From positions 1 to 5,388 of the forward strand of contig JAEVYR010000047.1 of assembly GCA_023392645.1 (NCBI GenBank): a DNA stretch of 5,388 bases, read 5' to 3'. This DNA is from Chloroflexota bacterium. Lineage in GTDB: Bacteria > Chloroflexota > Chloroflexia > Thermomicrobiales > UBA6265. The notes under the pieces were generated by a model that worked only from the letters and a program-made list of their open reading frames with translations, was not told the DNA's origin and made no database searches. Made by a program: the position numbers and the translations under genes. Below, in pieces: positions 1 through 5,258 of this stretch (within the stretch, counting starts at the first letter, position 1; each line of letters opens with the position of its first letter).

Positions 1-57
1 CCCGCGCGGGCGGGGCGCGCGTCCGCCTACGCCGTGCCGAGGGATCTCCCGGGTCGG

Positions 58-74
58 CCGGCCCGTAGGGCCGG
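58..74. other. GC hairpin, possible transcription end of an upstream gene
   Basis: CCGGCCC (58-64) and GGGCCGG (68-74) are perfect 7-bp complements around a 3-nt GTA loop. No T-tract follows on either strand, so it is not a classical intrinsic terminator. It sits directly on the only in-frame stop (66-68) that could end an upstream coding region. It may alternatively be one of the GC-rich intergenic palindromes seen elsewhere in this window. Confidence 0.4.
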
Positions 75-120
75 GTCGATCCGGTCCGGCGCTTCGTCGT
101 GGGTATCGCCTGTGCAGGTG

Positions 121-223
121 GTCATCCTTCAACACATTCACGGACCGCGTCCCTTGGCGCGTCGCGCCGGGCACTGCGGGGGATCCTTCGACTCCGGTCC
201 GTCCCACCTCCGCTCAGGATGAC
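121..223. repeat. Interspersed repeat-like element with inverted GTCATCCT / AGGATGAC ends
   Basis: The outer 8-mers (121-128 and 216-223) are exact inverted repeats. Inside lies a hairpin with GGCGC (156-160) and GCGCC (164-168) around GTC, extendable by CCC (151-153) with GGG (169-171) across a 2-nt bulge. The right part, read on the minus strand, starts GTCATCCTGAGCGGAG and ends GTCGAAGGATCC. From memory this resembles a GTCATCCTGAGCG...GAAGGATC motif dispersed between genes in many bacterial genomes, including Chloroflexota; that is recall, not a search. ATCCTTC also occurs as a direct repeat at 124-130 and 183-189. No transposase and no clear target duplication are visible. Confidence 0.5.
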
Positions 224-277
224 AGCGTTTCTTGTGACCGGGAATCGACGGATGGCGACCTTTCCACCTCAAGGCGG

Positions 278-283
278 TATGCT
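278..283 (+). promoter_or_regulatory. Candidate -10 element of the DUF6807-cupin-oxidoreductase operon
   Basis: TATGCT matches the bacterial -10 consensus at four of six positions (TAtgcT keeps T1, A2 and T6, with a T at position 3). It lies 46 nt before the start codon at 330. No good -35 is visible 16-18 nt upstream. Similar hexamers stand 48 and 44 nt ahead of the two other complete transcription units, which supports it modestly. Confidence 0.35.
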
Positions 284-315
284 GGATGGGTTCGAGCGAT
301 CGCGATGCACGGGAC

Positions 316-321
316 AGGGAG
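316..321 (+). promoter_or_regulatory. Ribosome binding site fixing the start at 330
   Basis: AGGGAG lies 8 nt before the ATG at 330. The reading frame stays open upstream to 99, but none of the earlier in-frame ATGs has a comparable site, so this sequence decides the start. Confidence 0.75.
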
Positions 322-329
322 CACTGGCC

Positions 330-1184
330 ATGATCGTTTCCCACGACGTCGGCAACGCCATCGATTGGTACCCTGGCGATGACCTCGAGCCCGGCTGGAC
401 CCTCGACTACGCCACCGCGCCAAAGCCCTTCTTCCACCCGGTCCGCACCCCCGCCGGCCATGTTCTCTCCCTCTTCGAGCCGGCCGACCACCGCTGGCAC
501 CGCGGTCTCTGGTTCACTATCAAGTTCGTCAACGGCGACAACTTTTGGGAGGAGAACCCACCCTTCGGCGAGCAACAGGTGGCCGGCATCCCGTCCATCA
601 CCCACCACGCGCCCGATGAGACGACCGTCGCGATGAGCCTCGACTGGATCGCGCCGGGTGGCGATCGCGTCATCGCCGAGCGCCGGGAGATGCACGCCCG
701 CGCCACCGACGACGCCTTCGTCCTCGACTGGGCGACGACGCTGACCCCCGACACCGACGTCACGCTCGACCGCACCCCCTACACGACCTGGGGTGGCTAC
801 GGCGGGCTTTCGTTTCGTGGCACCCGCAATTGGCTGGTGAAGCGCTTCCTCCTGCCGGACGGTCCGGTCGACGGACGACCCGCCAGGCAAACTGGCGCCT
901 GGTGCGAGATGTCCGGTCTCGTCGATGGCGGCCCGAACCTCTCCGCCGGGCTGGCCATGCTCGATCATCCGGACAACCCGCGCCACCCGACGCCGTGGTA
1001 CGCCGGCGGTCCGGCCTCTGGCAATTTCCTCAACGCCGCGCTGCTCTTCCACGAGCCGATGACGCTGGCCGCCAGCGAGCCGCTCGCGCTGCGCTATCGG
1101 GTCCTCATCCATGACGGCGCCTGGGACGCCGGCCGGTTGCAGGCGGAGCACGACCGCTGGGTCGGGGAGAGGAGCGCACCGTGA
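330..1184 (+). CDS. DUF6807 / 'PmoA family' protein, probable carbohydrate-related enzyme
   Basis: A 284-residue cytoplasmic protein with no signal peptide. It carries features I associate with the DUF6807 family, often labelled 'methane oxygenase PmoA': a FFHPVRTPAGH segment (residues 35-44), ADHRWHRGLWF (52-62), NFWEE (71-75), YGGLSFR (157-163) and a C-terminal LFHEPMTLAASEPLALRYRV block (239-258) followed by IHDG. The His/Trp/Arg cluster at 54-58 is the best candidate active site. The protein is soluble and lacks transmembrane segments, so it cannot be the membrane subunit PmoA of particulate methane monooxygenase; the family name is misleading. Homologues are, as far as I recall, commonly found beside Gfo/Idh/MocA dehydrogenases and sugar transporters, as here. 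Its stop overlaps the GTG start of the cupin (GTGA), so the two are translationally coupled. The precise reaction is unknown. The start is ATG 330 on the basis of the AGGGAG site. Confidence 0.85.
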   Translation: MIVSHDVGNAIDWYPGDDLEPGWTLDYATAPKPFFHPVRTPAGHVLSLFEPADHRWHRGLWFTIKFVNGDNFWEENPPFGEQQVAGIPSITHHAPDETTVAMSLDWIAPGGDRVIAERREMHARATDDAFVLDWATTLTPDTDVTLDRTPYTTWGGYGGLSFRGTRNWLVKRFLLPDGPVDGRPARQTGAWCEMSGLVDGGPNLSAGLAMLDHPDNPRHPTPWYAGGPASGNFLNAALLFHEPMTLAASEPLALRYRVLIHDGAWDAGRLQAEHDRWVGERSAP

Positions 1185-1900
1185 CCGAGCTCCCACAGTT
1201 CCCCGGCGCCGTCGGGTTCACCAACCTCCGCGTCTACGACAGCGTCGCGCCGGATGGCGTTCGCGGTGGTAGCCCGCACGTCCACCTCGCCAGCGCCGAG
1301 GCGTACATCGTCACCGCCGGCGAGGGTGCGGTGCACACGTTCGGCCCCGATGGCGAGCGCCGGTTCGACCTGGTGCCCGGCACGGTGGTCTGGTTCGAGC
1401 CCGGCATCGTCCACCGGCTCGTCAACACCAGCGGCGATCTCGAGATTCTCTGCGTCATGCAGAACGCGGGGTTGCCGGAGGCCGGCGACGCCGTGCTGAC
1501 CTTTCCCGACGAGATCCTGGCCGATCCGGACGCCTATCGGGACGCGGCAAGCCTTGCCGGCGACGATCGCCTCGCCGATGCCGCGCGGCGGCGCGATCTC
1601 GCGGTCGAGGGCTTCGCCGCCATGCTCGACGGCGACGACGGCGCGCGCGCGGATCGGTACCAGCAGTTCCTCAAACGCGCCGTTGCGCTGCGGCGGGATC
1701 TCGTCCCGGAATGGCGCGATCTGTGGGAAAAGCGGCCGCTTGCCGAAGCACAGCTCACCGGCGATCGCCTCGACGCCCTAGCCATGGGCTCGATCGACGC
1801 GCTGCTCGCCGCCCGGGTCGCCTCGTTCAGCCCAGCGTGCGAGCAAGGCTACGGCATGTGCGGCCGCCTCGACACCTATCTGCCGGAAGGCTGGCGCTGA
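1181..1900 (+). CDS. Cupin-domain protein with uncharacterised helical C-terminal half
   Basis: A 239-residue protein started by GTG, with AGGAG at 1170-1174 and a 6-nt spacer. Residues about 10-95 form a single cupin barrel. Motif 1 gives H33, H35 and E40 (GGSPHVH, then E), and motif 2 gives H78 within WFEPGIVHRLVN, so all four usual metal ligands are present and a bound divalent metal is likely. Residues about 120-225 are charged and Ala/Arg/Asp-rich, probably helical, with no motif I can name. The protein ends in GYGMCGRLDTYLPEGW, whose Cys-Gly and aromatic composition looks like a conserved functional tail. Cupins in sugar operons act as isomerases, epimerases, dioxygenases or ligand sensors; the sequence does not decide between them. 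Overlaps with the preceding stop, and possibly with the next start, place it in a co-translated operon. Confidence 0.85.
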   Translation: MTELPQFPGAVGFTNLRVYDSVAPDGVRGGSPHVHLASAEAYIVTAGEGAVHTFGPDGERRFDLVPGTVVWFEPGIVHRLVNTSGDLEILCVMQNAGLPEAGDAVLTFPDEILADPDAYRDAASLAGDDRLADAARRRDLAVEGFAAMLDGDDGARADRYQQFLKRAVALRRDLVPEWRDLWEKRPLAEAQLTGDRLDALAMGSIDALLAARVASFSPACEQGYGMCGRLDTYLPEGWR

Positions 1901-1930
1901 TGGTGCGGCGCATTCGCGAGATGTTGAAGG

Positions 1931-1937
1931 GGAGGGG
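1931..1937 (+). promoter_or_regulatory. Ribosome binding site favouring start 1942 of the oxidoreductase
   Basis: GGAGGGG lies just ahead of ATG 1942 (GGAGG core with a 6-nt spacer) and puts the Rossmann strand three to four residues from the N-terminus, as is usual for the family. A competing ATG at 1900 overlaps the cupin stop (TGATG) and has GGAAGG at 1885-1890, so a start 14 codons longer cannot be excluded. Confidence 0.6.
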
Positions 1938-1941
1938 ACGC

Positions 1942-3018
1942 ATGGACGCAATACGCGTCGCGATCATTGGCACCGGCGGCATCGCCGGAGCGCACATCCA
2001 GGCGTGGGACGCCTGCGAGGATCGCATCGAGCGGGTCGCCGCCGTCGATATCGACGAGGCGCGGGTGAGAGCCTTTGCCGAAAAGCACGTCATCCCGCAC
2101 ACCTACACCGACGCTGGCGAGATGCTGCGCGAGCAGCGGCCGCATCTCGTCCACATCGCCACGCCTCCCGCGCTCCACGCGCCGCTGGCGATTCAGTGCC
2201 TCGAAGCTGGCGCTCACGTGCTCTGTGAGAAACCGCTGGTCGGATCGCTGCGCGAGTTGGACGCCATCGCCGACGCCGAGGCGCGCACCGGAAAATACTG
2301 CTCCAGCGTGGTTCAGTGGCGGTTCGGGTCGGCCGCGCGCCGGATTCGGCAGCTCGTCGACACCGGCGCCTTCGGCCGCCACACCGTCACCACCTGCCTG
2401 ACGACGTGGTATCGCGATGCCGCCTACTACGCGGTGCCGTGGCGCGGCACGTGGAAATCCGAGCTCGGCGGCGTCAACATGGGACAGGCGATCCACCTGA
2501 TCGACCTGATGCTCTGGCTCAACACCCCGTGGCGCGAGGTGACCGCGATCACCGAGACACTCGACCGCGACATCGAGGTCGAGGACGCCTCGGTGGCGAT
2601 GATCCGCTTCGCCGATCGCTCGCTCGGCTCGGTTGTCAGCAGCGTGCTCTCGCCCCGGCAGGAGACGCGGCTGCGGCTCGACTTCCAGAAGGCGACGGCC
2701 GAGGTGGTCGGCCTCTACGGCTACCGGAACGCCAACTGGACCGTCACGCCGGTGGAGGGGACCGGCCTGCCGGATGGCTCGTGGCCGCCTGCGGAAGATG
2801 TCGGCGCCGGGCACGCCGCCCAGCTCGAGGTGATGCTCGACGCGCTCGCGGCCGGCGAGCGCCCACCGGCCGGCACGGACGAGATCCGGCCGACGATCGA
2901 GTTCCTCAGCGCGCTCTACAAGTCGGGGATGACCGGCCAGCCGGTCGCCCAGGGCGCGATCCAGCCCGGCGATCCCTTCTACGACCACGTCTCCGGCCGC
3001 GTCGCCGCCACCGCTTGA
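1942..3018 (+). CDS. Gfo/Idh/MocA-family NAD(P)-dependent oxidoreductase
   Basis: A 358-residue protein of normal family length. The N-terminal Rossmann domain shows VAIIGTGGIAG (residues 6-16), an acidic residue after the second strand (VDID, D36), which usually means NAD(H), and HIATPP (71-76). The CEKPL motif (95-99) supplies the conserved lysine K97, which in relatives such as inositol dehydrogenase is catalytic. The C-terminal substrate domain contains GGVNMGQAIHLIDLM (176-190), with H185 and D188 conserved. The position four residues before the histidine, Asp in well-studied dehydrogenases, is G181. Family members oxidise or reduce sugars, cyclitols or their acids at a carbinol, in the cytoplasm. 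It is the last gene of the operon, 41 nt after the cupin stop, or overlapping that stop by 1 nt if it starts at ATG 1900. The substrate is not predictable from sequence alone. Confidence 0.9.
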   Translation: MDAIRVAIIGTGGIAGAHIQAWDACEDRIERVAAVDIDEARVRAFAEKHVIPHTYTDAGEMLREQRPHLVHIATPPALHAPLAIQCLEAGAHVLCEKPLVGSLRELDAIADAEARTGKYCSSVVQWRFGSAARRIRQLVDTGAFGRHTVTTCLTTWYRDAAYYAVPWRGTWKSELGGVNMGQAIHLIDLMLWLNTPWREVTAITETLDRDIEVEDASVAMIRFADRSLGSVVSSVLSPRQETRLRLDFQKATAEVVGLYGYRNANWTVTPVEGTGLPDGSWPPAEDVGAGHAAQLEVMLDALAAGERPPAGTDEIRPTIEFLSALYKSGMTGQPVAQGAIQPGDPFYDHVSGRVAATA

Positions 3019-3166
3019 TCCCCCACCAGGCGGCTCGGCCACAATCTGTCTCGCCTCCGCGAGGCATAGTCCCGAATTTTGTCCAGGCAGCTCACGCCAT
3101 CCTCCCCTCTGCTACGATGCGCTCAGGATATTCACCGGACAGCAGATGCAATAGGGGAGGAATGTC
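3019..3166. other. Intergenic gap after the operon, with weak terminator hairpin
   Basis: The 148 bp hold a small hairpin, GCCTC (3053-3057) and GAGGC (3061-3065) around CGC, with the nearest T-run (TTTT at 3077-3080) 11 nt further on. It is therefore at best a weak terminator for the operon. The second half carries the promoter and leader of the secreted cupin-like gene. Confidence 0.4.
3110..3118 (+). promoter_or_regulatory. Candidate extended -10 promoter of the secreted cupin-like gene
   Basis: TGC TACGAT reads as an extended -10 (TG, one base, then the hexamer) 48 nt before the GTG start. No good -35 lies 16-18 nt upstream; a TTGTCC at 3079-3084 is too far away (28 nt). The string GCTACGATG also occurs on the minus strand in the promoter of the D-2-hydroxyacid dehydrogenase. 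Confidence 0.45.
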
Positions 3167-4027
3167 GTGATCCATCGTCGCGTCGCTCGCATGGTCGTCG
3201 CCCTGCTCCTGATCGCCCTGATGGTGGCGCCGCCCGGCGCGAGCGGGCAGGGCGCCGGCCCCGCGCTGGCCGACCCGCTGCCGGACGGCGTCTCGTTCCA
3301 GATCCTCGCTTTGGCGGACGCGCCCGCGTCGCCGACCCACACCGACGGCATGCGACTCCATCGCATCGTTGTCGGCTGCGGGCAGGCCACGGGCGAGATT
3401 CCGGGGTCGGAGCAGCTCACCTGGGTCGAATACGGCCAGGTCGACGTCTACGACTGGGCCAGCGGCACGCGAATCGCCACCCTCTCCGCCGGGCAGGCGT
3501 TCGGCCCGACCGAGGGAAGCTTCTATCTTGCCAGTCCGGTGGGGCACAGCGCCGGCATCTGGCACTTCTCCGCCAGCGGCGGCGGCACGATCGGCGCGAT
3601 GCTGCCGCCGATCTCCTTCGAGACGACCGACTGCGGCTCGGGCGTCACGCAACCGATGGAGACGCAGCCGGCGACCGTCACGACGGTCTTCGAGGGGAGT
3701 GCGGCGGCCCCGGCGGGTGGGTCGACCCTCTACGCCGGCGTCGTGCTGATGAGCCCCGGCTCCTCGATCGGTCAGCCCTACGCCAGCGGCGAGGGCTTGA
3801 CGCGCTACGTCTCAAACGGTATCGGCGTGGTGCTGCCGGTGATGGGCGGGTTTGGCGACGGCTCGGTCGGGATGGCCGGGATTGGCGTCCCGGAAATCGC
3901 CCCGGGGCAAGCGGCGGCGCTGCTCGCCGGCGACCCGGTCACGCTCCAGAACTTCGGCGGCGCGCCGACGCTGGCGCTCATCTTCGGCGCCGTCCCGCCC
4001 GGCTCTCCCATCGCCAGCGTCCAGTAG
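3167..4027 (+). CDS. Secreted tandem-cupin-like protein lacking metal ligands
   Basis: A 286-residue exported protein of unknown function. The N-terminus is a Sec signal peptide: positive HRRVAR (3-8), hydrophobic MVVALLLIALMV (9-20), then cleavage probably after ASG (25-27) or ALA (33-35). The mature part appears to be two similar beta-rich halves, about 40-150 and 168-280. Each has a strand ending near a conserved E-x-LT stretch (82-85, 209-212), a turn glycine (G90, G218), an AGQ/PGQ turn and a closing strand. This looks like a degenerate duplicated cupin, but the His/His/Glu/His ligands are absent from both halves. C71 and C156 could form a disulfide outside the cell. The start is GTG 3167: GGAGG at 3156-3160 has a 6-nt spacer to it, whereas ATG 3162 is 1 nt away and runs into a stop after two codons. 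It is transcribed separately from the upstream operon. A sensor, binding or structural role is possible. Confidence 0.75.
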   Translation: MIHRRVARMVVALLLIALMVAPPGASGQGAGPALADPLPDGVSFQILALADAPASPTHTDGMRLHRIVVGCGQATGEIPGSEQLTWVEYGQVDVYDWASGTRIATLSAGQAFGPTEGSFYLASPVGHSAGIWHFSASGGGTIGAMLPPISFETTDCGSGVTQPMETQPATVTTVFEGSAAAPAGGSTLYAGVVLMSPGSSIGQPYASGEGLTRYVSNGIGVVLPVMGGFGDGSVGMAGIGVPEIAPGQAAALLAGDPVTLQNFGGAPTLALIFGAVPPGSPIASVQ

Positions 4028-4066
4028 GGACCGGACTCCGGGAGCGGTGCTCATGGGGTCGTCGTA

Positions 4067-4081
4067 GGGGCGGGCCGCCCC
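4067..4081. terminator. Strong hairpin between convergent genes, possible bidirectional terminator
   Basis: GGGGCGG (4067-4073) and CCGCCCC (4075-4081) are perfect complements; physically this gives a 6-bp stem with a 3-nt loop. It sits midway in the 92-bp gap between two converging genes, where a shared terminator is expected. No T-tract directly follows on either strand (the nearest, TCTTT, is at 4093-4097), so it may work without one or be a member of the GTAGGGGCGG-type intergenic palindromes. A smaller palindrome, CCGGA-C-TCCGG, lies at 4031-4041. Confidence 0.4.
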
Positions 4082-4119
4082 GTCCGCATGTGGTCTTTAC
4101 GTCGTGCGATCGCGCCTGG

Positions 4120-5184
4120 TCAGTACAGCCGCGTCGTGTCGAGGCGCGGCTGCATCTTGTCGATCTCGCCGGCGAGGTAGTGCCCCAGGTTCTCGATGAA
4201 CCGATCTGTGAGCGTGGCGTTCTCGCTGTCGGCGGTGCTGGCCGAATGTGGCGCGACCAGCACGTTCGGCATCCCCCACAGCGGTGAATCCACCGGCAGC
4301 GGCTCGACACGAAAGACATCCAGCGCTGCGAACCCCAGATGACCGTCTCGCAGCGTCTCGATCAGCGCGTCCTCATCAACCATCGCACCCCGGGCGATGT
4401 TGACGAGCACCGCGCCCGGTCGCATCGCCTGCAGCTCCGCCCGGCCGATCATTTCCTCCGTCTCCGCCGTGTGCGGCGCGCAGAGCACGACACAGTCGGC
4501 CCCGGCCAGCATCGACCCCAGCTCCTTGCGAGCGAAGAGACGGTCAACCCCGAGCGCGTCGGCGCGCGTCGCGCTGTTGTCGCGCCCCATCGCCCAAACC
4601 TCCATCCGGAACGCCTTCGCGAGCCGGGCGACCTCCCGCCCGATTCGTCCCGGACCGACGATCGCCATCGTTTGGCCGGCCAGGGTGCCGCCGGAAAAGC
4701 GCTCCCAGCGGCGCGCGCGCTGCTCGGCGCGCAGGTGGTCGAAGCGCTTGACGTGACCCAGCAGCGCGCCGAACACGAACTCCGCCAGGGGTTGCGCGTG
4801 AATGCCGCTCGCGGTGGTGACAATCAGGTCGCTGCCCTGCAAGCCGAGATTCCGCACAAGCTGCCCGACCCCGGCCGAGGTCGTTTGTACCCAGCGCAGG
4901 CGCGGCGTCATCTCCAGCAGGTTCTCGTGGGCCGAGACGGGGAAGTCCCATAGGGCATCGGCCTGGGCGAGCAGGTCGAGCCACTCGCGTTGCTGCTCGG
5001 GTGAGCGCGTCCACCCCGGATCGCCGTCGTGATCGCCCCGGTACAGCGTCGGCGGCAGCAGGTCGGGCCGGTAAACGACTTCGGCGCGGTTGGGAAAGGC
5101 CGCCGCGATGCGGGCGGCGTGCTCCTCCTCCAGCGGCGTCGCGATCATCACCCGCGCCGTCCCGTTCGATCGCTCTTCCCCCAT
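4120..5184 (-). CDS. D-2-hydroxyacid dehydrogenase (NAD(P)-dependent)
   Basis: A 354-residue cytoplasmic protein of the D-isomer-specific 2-hydroxyacid dehydrogenase family, which interconverts 2-keto acids and D-2-hydroxy acids. The cofactor domain has VGPGRIGREVARLAKAF (176-192), then AMGRD (198-202): Arg follows the second strand in place of the Asp typical of NAD enzymes, which leans toward NADPH. The catalytic set is complete: R265 (NIARGAMVDE), E294 (DVFRVEP) and H313 (APHSAS). The substrate loop TTSAGVG is at 101-107, and a helix with HAQPLAEFVFGALL (129-142) is typical of the family. Residues 41-75 form a longer than usual N-terminal segment rich in Asp, Gly and Pro. ATG 5184 is chosen because GAGGAGGA lies 8 nt upstream (5193-5200); the frame stays open further but the extra residues are non-coding in character. 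It is convergent with the secreted cupin gene and divergent from the partial gene at the window end. Substrate unknown; glyoxylate, hydroxypyruvate or phenylpyruvate-type acids are possible. Confidence 0.9.
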   Translation of the reverse strand: MGEERSNGTARVMIATPLEEEHAARIAAAFPNRAEVVYRPDLLPPTLYRGDHDGDPGWTRSPEQQREWLDLLAQADALWDFPVSAHENLLEMTPRLRWVQTTSAGVGQLVRNLGLQGSDLIVTTASGIHAQPLAEFVFGALLGHVKRFDHLRAEQRARRWERFSGGTLAGQTMAIVGPGRIGREVARLAKAFRMEVWAMGRDNSATRADALGVDRLFARKELGSMLAGADCVVLCAPHTAETEEMIGRAELQAMRPGAVLVNIARGAMVDEDALIETLRDGHLGFAALDVFRVEPLPVDSPLWGMPNVLVAPHSASTADSENATLTDRFIENLGHYLAGEIDKMQPRLDTTRLY

Positions 5185-5228
5185 GTCCCGTCTCCTCCTC
5201 GTCGCGGTTCGTCGGCTCCTGACGGCCC

Positions 5229-5257
5229 ATCGTAGCCGCGCGGCACCCCAGCCACAA
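5229..5257 (-). promoter_or_regulatory. Promoter of the D-2-hydroxyacid dehydrogenase gene
   Basis: Read on the minus strand, TTGTGG (5252-5257) and TACGAT (5229-5234) are separated by exactly 17 nt, the optimal spacing for a housekeeping sigma factor. The -10 lies 44 nt before the ATG. The -35 keeps TTG but not ACA. This is the best-formed promoter in the window. Confidence 0.6.
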
Positions 5258-5258
5258 G

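Larger units (their letters stand above)
1..329. other. Non-coding leader region upstream of the operon
   Basis: No convincing gene lies here. Frames are open across parts of it only because stop codons are rare at this GC content, and none has a Shine-Dalgarno site or recognisable protein. The first ~65 bases are extremely GC-rich; one plus-strand frame ends at a TAG at 66-68, so they could be the tail of an upstream gene, but the peptide is too short to judge. The region then holds a GC hairpin (58-74), a repeat bounded by inverted GTCATCCT/AGGATGAC arms (121-223), a candidate -10 element (278-283), overlapping palindromes around 296-306 and the ribosome binding site of the first operon gene. 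Confidence 0.7.

Noticed and set aside
68..90. GGGTCGATCC resembling a tRNA T-arm
   Set aside because: The TTCRANY loop is incomplete and no acceptor, anticodon or D arm can be paired around it.
99..329. N-terminal extension of the DUF6807 protein by 77 codons
   Set aside because: It runs through the repeat element and the promoter, has no ribosome binding site, and adds Arg/Ser/Gly-rich sequence not seen in the family.
138..1196. Long minus-strand reading frame opposite the DUF6807 gene
   Set aside because: It mirrors a well-supported gene in a high-GC region, has no Shine-Dalgarno site and gives an Arg/Gly/Val-rich protein with no recognisable motif.
1711..1899. N-terminal extension of the oxidoreductase into the cupin gene
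   Set aside because: It would overlap 190 bp of the cupin coding region, and the Rossmann strand normally starts within a few residues of the N-terminus.
1876..3042. Long minus-strand reading frame opposite the oxidoreductase gene
   Set aside because: A GC-driven shadow of a gene with clear Rossmann and EKP motifs; its translation is low-complexity Arg/Gly/Asp.
3120..3129. CGCTCAGGAT shared with 211-220 of the upstream repeat
   Set aside because: A 10-base match without the flanking inverted arm is within chance for a window of this size.
2316..3170. Plus-strand out-of-frame reading frame inside the oxidoreductase gene
   Set aside because: The translation is almost all Arg, Pro, Ala and Asp, typical of a frame shift through GC-rich coding DNA.
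3162..3170. Mini reading frame ATG TCG TGA before the secreted protein
   Set aside because: The ATG is only 1 nt from the Shine-Dalgarno core, too close for initiation; GTG 3167 has proper spacing.
3092..3652. Minus-strand frame opposite the secreted protein
   Set aside because: No initiation signal or motif; the opposite strand has a signal peptide, a strong Shine-Dalgarno site and a promoter.
3079..4287. Plus-strand 402-codon frame over the secreted cupin gene and the convergent gap
   Set aside because: Arg-rich low complexity, crosses two real genes and the terminator hairpin, no ribosome binding site.
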